Below are positions 61,810 to 64,000 of a stretch of 64,000 nucleotides of DNA, piece after piece. Numbering within the stretch: position 1 is the first letter of the stretch; the number at the start of each line of letters is the position of its first letter. Source of the DNA: Candidatus Baltobacteraceae bacterium (GTDB lineage: Bacteria > Vulcanimicrobiota > Vulcanimicrobiia > Vulcanimicrobiales > Vulcanimicrobiaceae); the NCBI GenBank assembly GCA_036489885.1, contig DASXEW010000003.1, forward strand, positions 1,984,001-2,048,000, read 5' to 3'. The translations under genes were made by a program, and so were the position numbers. The notes below the pieces were generated by a model that saw only the letters and a list, made by a program, of their open reading frames with translations, did not search any database and was not told the origin of the DNA.

Positions 61810-63336
61810 CTAAATCGGGTCGACGAAATTCCGTGTGATCATGTCCTCGGCTTGGACGCGGGCTTCTTTGAAGACGCTCGCGTCGGCCGGGTTCTCGTTC
61901 AGCAATTTTCCAAGCTCTTCATCGAAGAAGCGCGTTACGTCCGCGGCCGTGTGCATGCCATGTTGCACGCGCTGCGCGATCATCAGACGGTAGATGCGGT
62001 CGGTCGCGAGATCTTCCATATAACCGTCGAGTAAGCTCGCGCCGAGACCCGTGAGATATCCGTGCCGGTAGCGAATGACGGTGCGCACGCCGGCCCGCGT
62101 CCCGGTTTCGCTACGCGTCCCGATCCCTGTGGGCGCCGGTCGTAAATCCGGATGCGTGTTCGCGCTGGGGTCCCAGCGCGCAACCTGATTCGGAAACGGA
62201 AATTGCGCAACCGCTATCTCGTTTTGATCGGGATGACCTGTCCAGGCGCCGTCCATGCCGGCCGAGGCTTCGTTCTTCTTGTCTTCGGCAAGCGCTTTGA
62301 GCGCGCGTGCGTTGAGCTCCGGGTTCGAACGATCGGGGAAGAGTGCGGTCATGCCGCCGATTGCAAGAAGGTCGTGACGGTGGCAGATCTCGGGGATCAA
62401 GCATCGCAAATTTTGGAAGAACGGCACGTCGTGCGGGATCGTGTTGCGGTCCGGCAAGATCCAGTCCGGATCGTTGAAGACAAAGTCGATCAAGCTCGCC
62501 ATGTAGTCCCATCGCCCGAGGTTGAGCCCAACGATGTTGTCGCGCAGGTTGTAGGCGAATTCTTCCATCTGGTACGCCATCGGATGCGCCTCGACGAGTG
62601 CCATGCACTTGATGTAGTCACGCCGCGCGCCTTTTGCGTCCGCAAGCGCCGCGAAAACGTCGCGCCACCAAGAGGCTTCTTCGGCCGATTCGGATTTCGG
62701 AATATATATCGTGAGCGGATGGCGCAGGCGTGCGAAATCGAGCCGATAGACGAGCATCGCCAGGTCGAACAGCGACGCTGACGTCAGCGCATCCGGGATT
62801 ACGCCGGCTTGCGAGAGGTGCAATCCGCGAGGCCGGATCGAAACGACGGTCGAGCTCGGCTCGATGCCCACACGGCGACCGCGCTTTGCATCGTCGTAGG
62901 AAAGTTCGCCGTAGAGCGCTGCGATGCAATTGTCGATGCCTGCCATCGTCGCGTTCCAAACGTTGGCCATCGAGTCTTCGAGATCGAGCATCACGCCCGG
63001 AGAGCCTGAGTTCATCAACTTCACGGAAAGCTCGGCGTCGTCGGCCGGACCCGTCATTTGATTGCGTTGATCCGCGATCCACGCGGGAAGATCGATGCGC
63101 CAATCGCTCGTCGTTGCTTGAGATGGCGGAAGATATGTGGGTGGCGTTCCGGCACGCGAAGCGTCGTGCGCGATTCGGCGCTTCGCCGCGAGTGCTTGTT
63201 GTCGCGCGGTAAAGCCGTCGTGTAGCGCGCGATAAAACGCTGCGAAGCCCGGCGGCGCGTCTTTTCCGATCGTCCAACCCCTCGGGGCCGCATTCATGGG
63301 CGGGATGTGAACGCCAATTTGCATAATGCGCACCAT
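61810..63336 (-). CDS. aceB: Malate synthase (A-type)
   Basis: 508 residues. GVMLDLEDSMANVWNATMAG carries catalytic Glu/Asp, VVSIRPRGLHLSQAG the Arg, YIKCMALVEAHPMAYQMEEF and NIVGLNLGRWDYMASLIDFV the substrate/metal region, and YMEDLATDRIYRLMIAQRVQ the C-terminal catalytic Asp block. It condenses glyoxylate and acetyl-CoA in the glyoxylate shunt or glyoxylate disposal. No isocitrate lyase is in the window. In-frame ATGs at 63324 and 63297 are alternative starts. It lies one base from the barrel gene's stop. Confidence 0.95.
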   Translation of the reverse strand: MVRIMQIGVHIPPMNAAPRGWTIGKDAPPGFAAFYRALHDGFTARQQALAAKRRIAHDASRAGTPPTYLPPSQATTSDWRIDLPAWIADQRNQMTGPADDAELSVKLMNSGSPGVMLDLEDSMANVWNATMAGIDNCIAALYGELSYDDAKRGRRVGIEPSSTVVSIRPRGLHLSQAGVIPDALTSASLFDLAMLVYRLDFARLRHPLTIYIPKSESAEEASWWRDVFAALADAKGARRDYIKCMALVEAHPMAYQMEEFAYNLRDNIVGLNLGRWDYMASLIDFVFNDPDWILPDRNTIPHDVPFFQNLRCLIPEICHRHDLLAIGGMTALFPDRSNPELNARALKALAEDKKNEASAGMDGAWTGHPDQNEIAVAQFPFPNQVARWDPSANTHPDLRPAPTGIGTRSETGTRAGVRTVIRYRHGYLTGLGASLLDGYMEDLATDRIYRLMIAQRVQHGMHTAADVTRFFDEELGKLLNENPADASVFKEARVQAEDMITRNFVDPI

Positions 63337-63346
63337 AGCACGGCGG

Positions 63347-63420
63347 GCGGCCGTAGCTCAATTGGATAGAGCGAGGGACTCCTAAGCCCTAGGTTGGCGG
63401 TTCGATTCCGCCCGGCCGCG
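63347..63420 (+). tRNA. tRNA-Arg(CCU)
   Basis: Acceptor GCGGCCG/CGGCCGC is perfect; D arm GCTCAATTGGATAGAGC; anticodon loop CTCCTAA gives anticodon CCT. The anticodon stem AGGGA/GCCCT has an A-G mismatch next to the loop. T arm is GGCGGTTCGATTCCGCC. CCA is not encoded, unlike the other four tRNAs. Confidence 0.93.
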
Positions 63421-63430
63421 CGACTACTCT

Positions 63431-64000
63431 CTAGGGGACGACGCTGACGGCTTGTACGTTCGTGAGCGTCGACGATGTAATCGTCGCTGTCGGCGTCGCC
63501 GCCGACGACATCACCGGGTTGAGAATGAGCACGTCCGGATCGGTCTCGCCCGCAATGTAGAAGTTGTTCGATGCGTCGACGGCAAGCGTTGATTCGCAAA
63601 TGCAGCCAAACTGCAGCGTTCCACCGGAACCGCCGGTCAGCGTCGCGAGTGGGCTTTGGAAGCCATTTCCGTAGCTAAAGACGCTGATCGTCGTATTTGC
63701 CGAGTTTCCAACGTAAATGCGGCCCGTCGAATCGACTGCAAACGCGACGGGATGATCGATCGCCGAAGGCGTGCTGGTGATAACCGCAATGGGTGCGACG
63801 TTGAGCGTCCCGCTCCCCGCAAGCGCGCTCGCCGCGTACACGGTAATGCTCGAATTGCCGGCATTGAGAACGTAGAGGTTTCCGCTGCCGTCGAATCCGG
63901 CCTGATAGGGTGTGCTCAGCTGCGTGCTGTTTCCGGAGACGGATTTGAGCGCGGATGCGGCGCCGTTTGCACCAGGGCTGAAGAAGTCGACGGCGTTGTT
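63431..64000 (-). CDS. Beta-propeller-like (NHL/YncE-type) protein, 5' end outside the window
   Basis: At least 189 residues; the frame is open to the window edge. Repeats of about 45 residues show the DxxGNLYVLNAG and DSTGRIYVGNSANTTISVFS patterns with intervening IAVITSTPSAIDHPVAFAVD. These make NHL-like propeller blades. It is probably exported, but the signal region is not in view. The family is often expanded in Eremiobacterota-like genomes and its function is unknown. Confidence 0.72.
   Translation of the reverse strand, partial: NNAVDFFSPGANGAASALKSVSGNSTQLSTPYQAGFDGSGNLYVLNAGNSSITVYAASALAGSGTLNVAPIAVITSTPSAIDHPVAFAVDSTGRIYVGNSANTTISVFSYGNGFQSPLATLTGGSGGTLQFGCICESTLAVDASNNFYIAGETDPDVLILNPVMSSAATPTATITSSTLTNVQAVSVVP

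Overview
The window reads like a chromosomal segment of an aerobic, heterotrophic, diderm bacterium with moderately high G+C DNA. It has outer-membrane-type barrels, periplasmic c-type cytochromes and copper proteins, malate synthase, fumarylacetoacetase and several nutrient uptake systems. Gene style and content (short tandem DUF5985 genes, NHL-like surface proteins, a Cu-amine-oxidase-N domain joined to a barrel) resemble Candidatus Eremiobacterota (WPS-2/Vulcanimicrobiota). That assignment is an inference from gene style; the rpoB present here could test it.

Layout. 0-4.4 kb: a short LarC-like gene, then a MacA/MacB-type efflux operon closed by a large palindromic REP-like element. 4.4-9.8 kb: a TPR plus ATP-grasp protein, a MocR regulator facing two flavin-binding PNPOx-fold genes, and an acyl-CoA synthetase. 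10.7-18.6 kb: one long minus-strand run centred on copper and periplasmic electron transfer (membrane protein, barrel-like protein, CopC, CopD-cytochrome c-redoxin fusion, glycosyltransferase, PLD-like protein, cytochrome c, multicopper oxidase, NUDIX). 18.6-24.2 kb: a membrane adenylate cyclase and rpoB, with a clear promoter and attenuator-like leader, a long acidic tail and no rpoC beside it. 24.2-35.2 kb: an orphan substrate-binding protein, an M24 protein, a hydroxyacid dehydrogenase, a potassium channel, a CHAD protein, and an OtnK/OtnC/OtnI-type acid-sugar operon. 35.3-37.8 kb: tRNA-Thr(UGU), a broken HD-domain gene, an anti-sigma/STAS pair and an HD-GYP phosphodiesterase. 37.9-45.5 kb: a STAND ATPase, a second TPR-ATP-grasp gene, a DUF5985 pair with a winged-helix regulator, and a tandem pair of glycosyltransferase-like genes. 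45.6-50.8 kb: tRNA-Tyr and tRNA-Gly leading directly into a complete livHMGF-livK-ridA operon, then tRNA-Thr(GGU) and a decayed PD-(D/E)XK nuclease. 51.2-64 kb: the third TPR-ATP-grasp gene, an NRAMP-like transporter, a phosphoribosyltransferase, fumarylacetoacetase, a dipeptide transporter without ATPases, a stalk-barrel protein, malate synthase, tRNA-Arg(CCU) and the edge of a beta-propeller-like protein.

Three patterns run through the window. Operon genes are joined by ATGA/GTGA-type 4-nt overlaps. Almost every convergent pair shares or abuts its stop codons, six of them through one 4-nt YTAR sequence. Three paralogous TPR-ATP-grasp ligase-like genes occur within 48 kb, two of them abutting copies of the same REP-like element. 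The ligase family and the tandem glycosyltransferase-like pair are the best candidates for undescribed biology.
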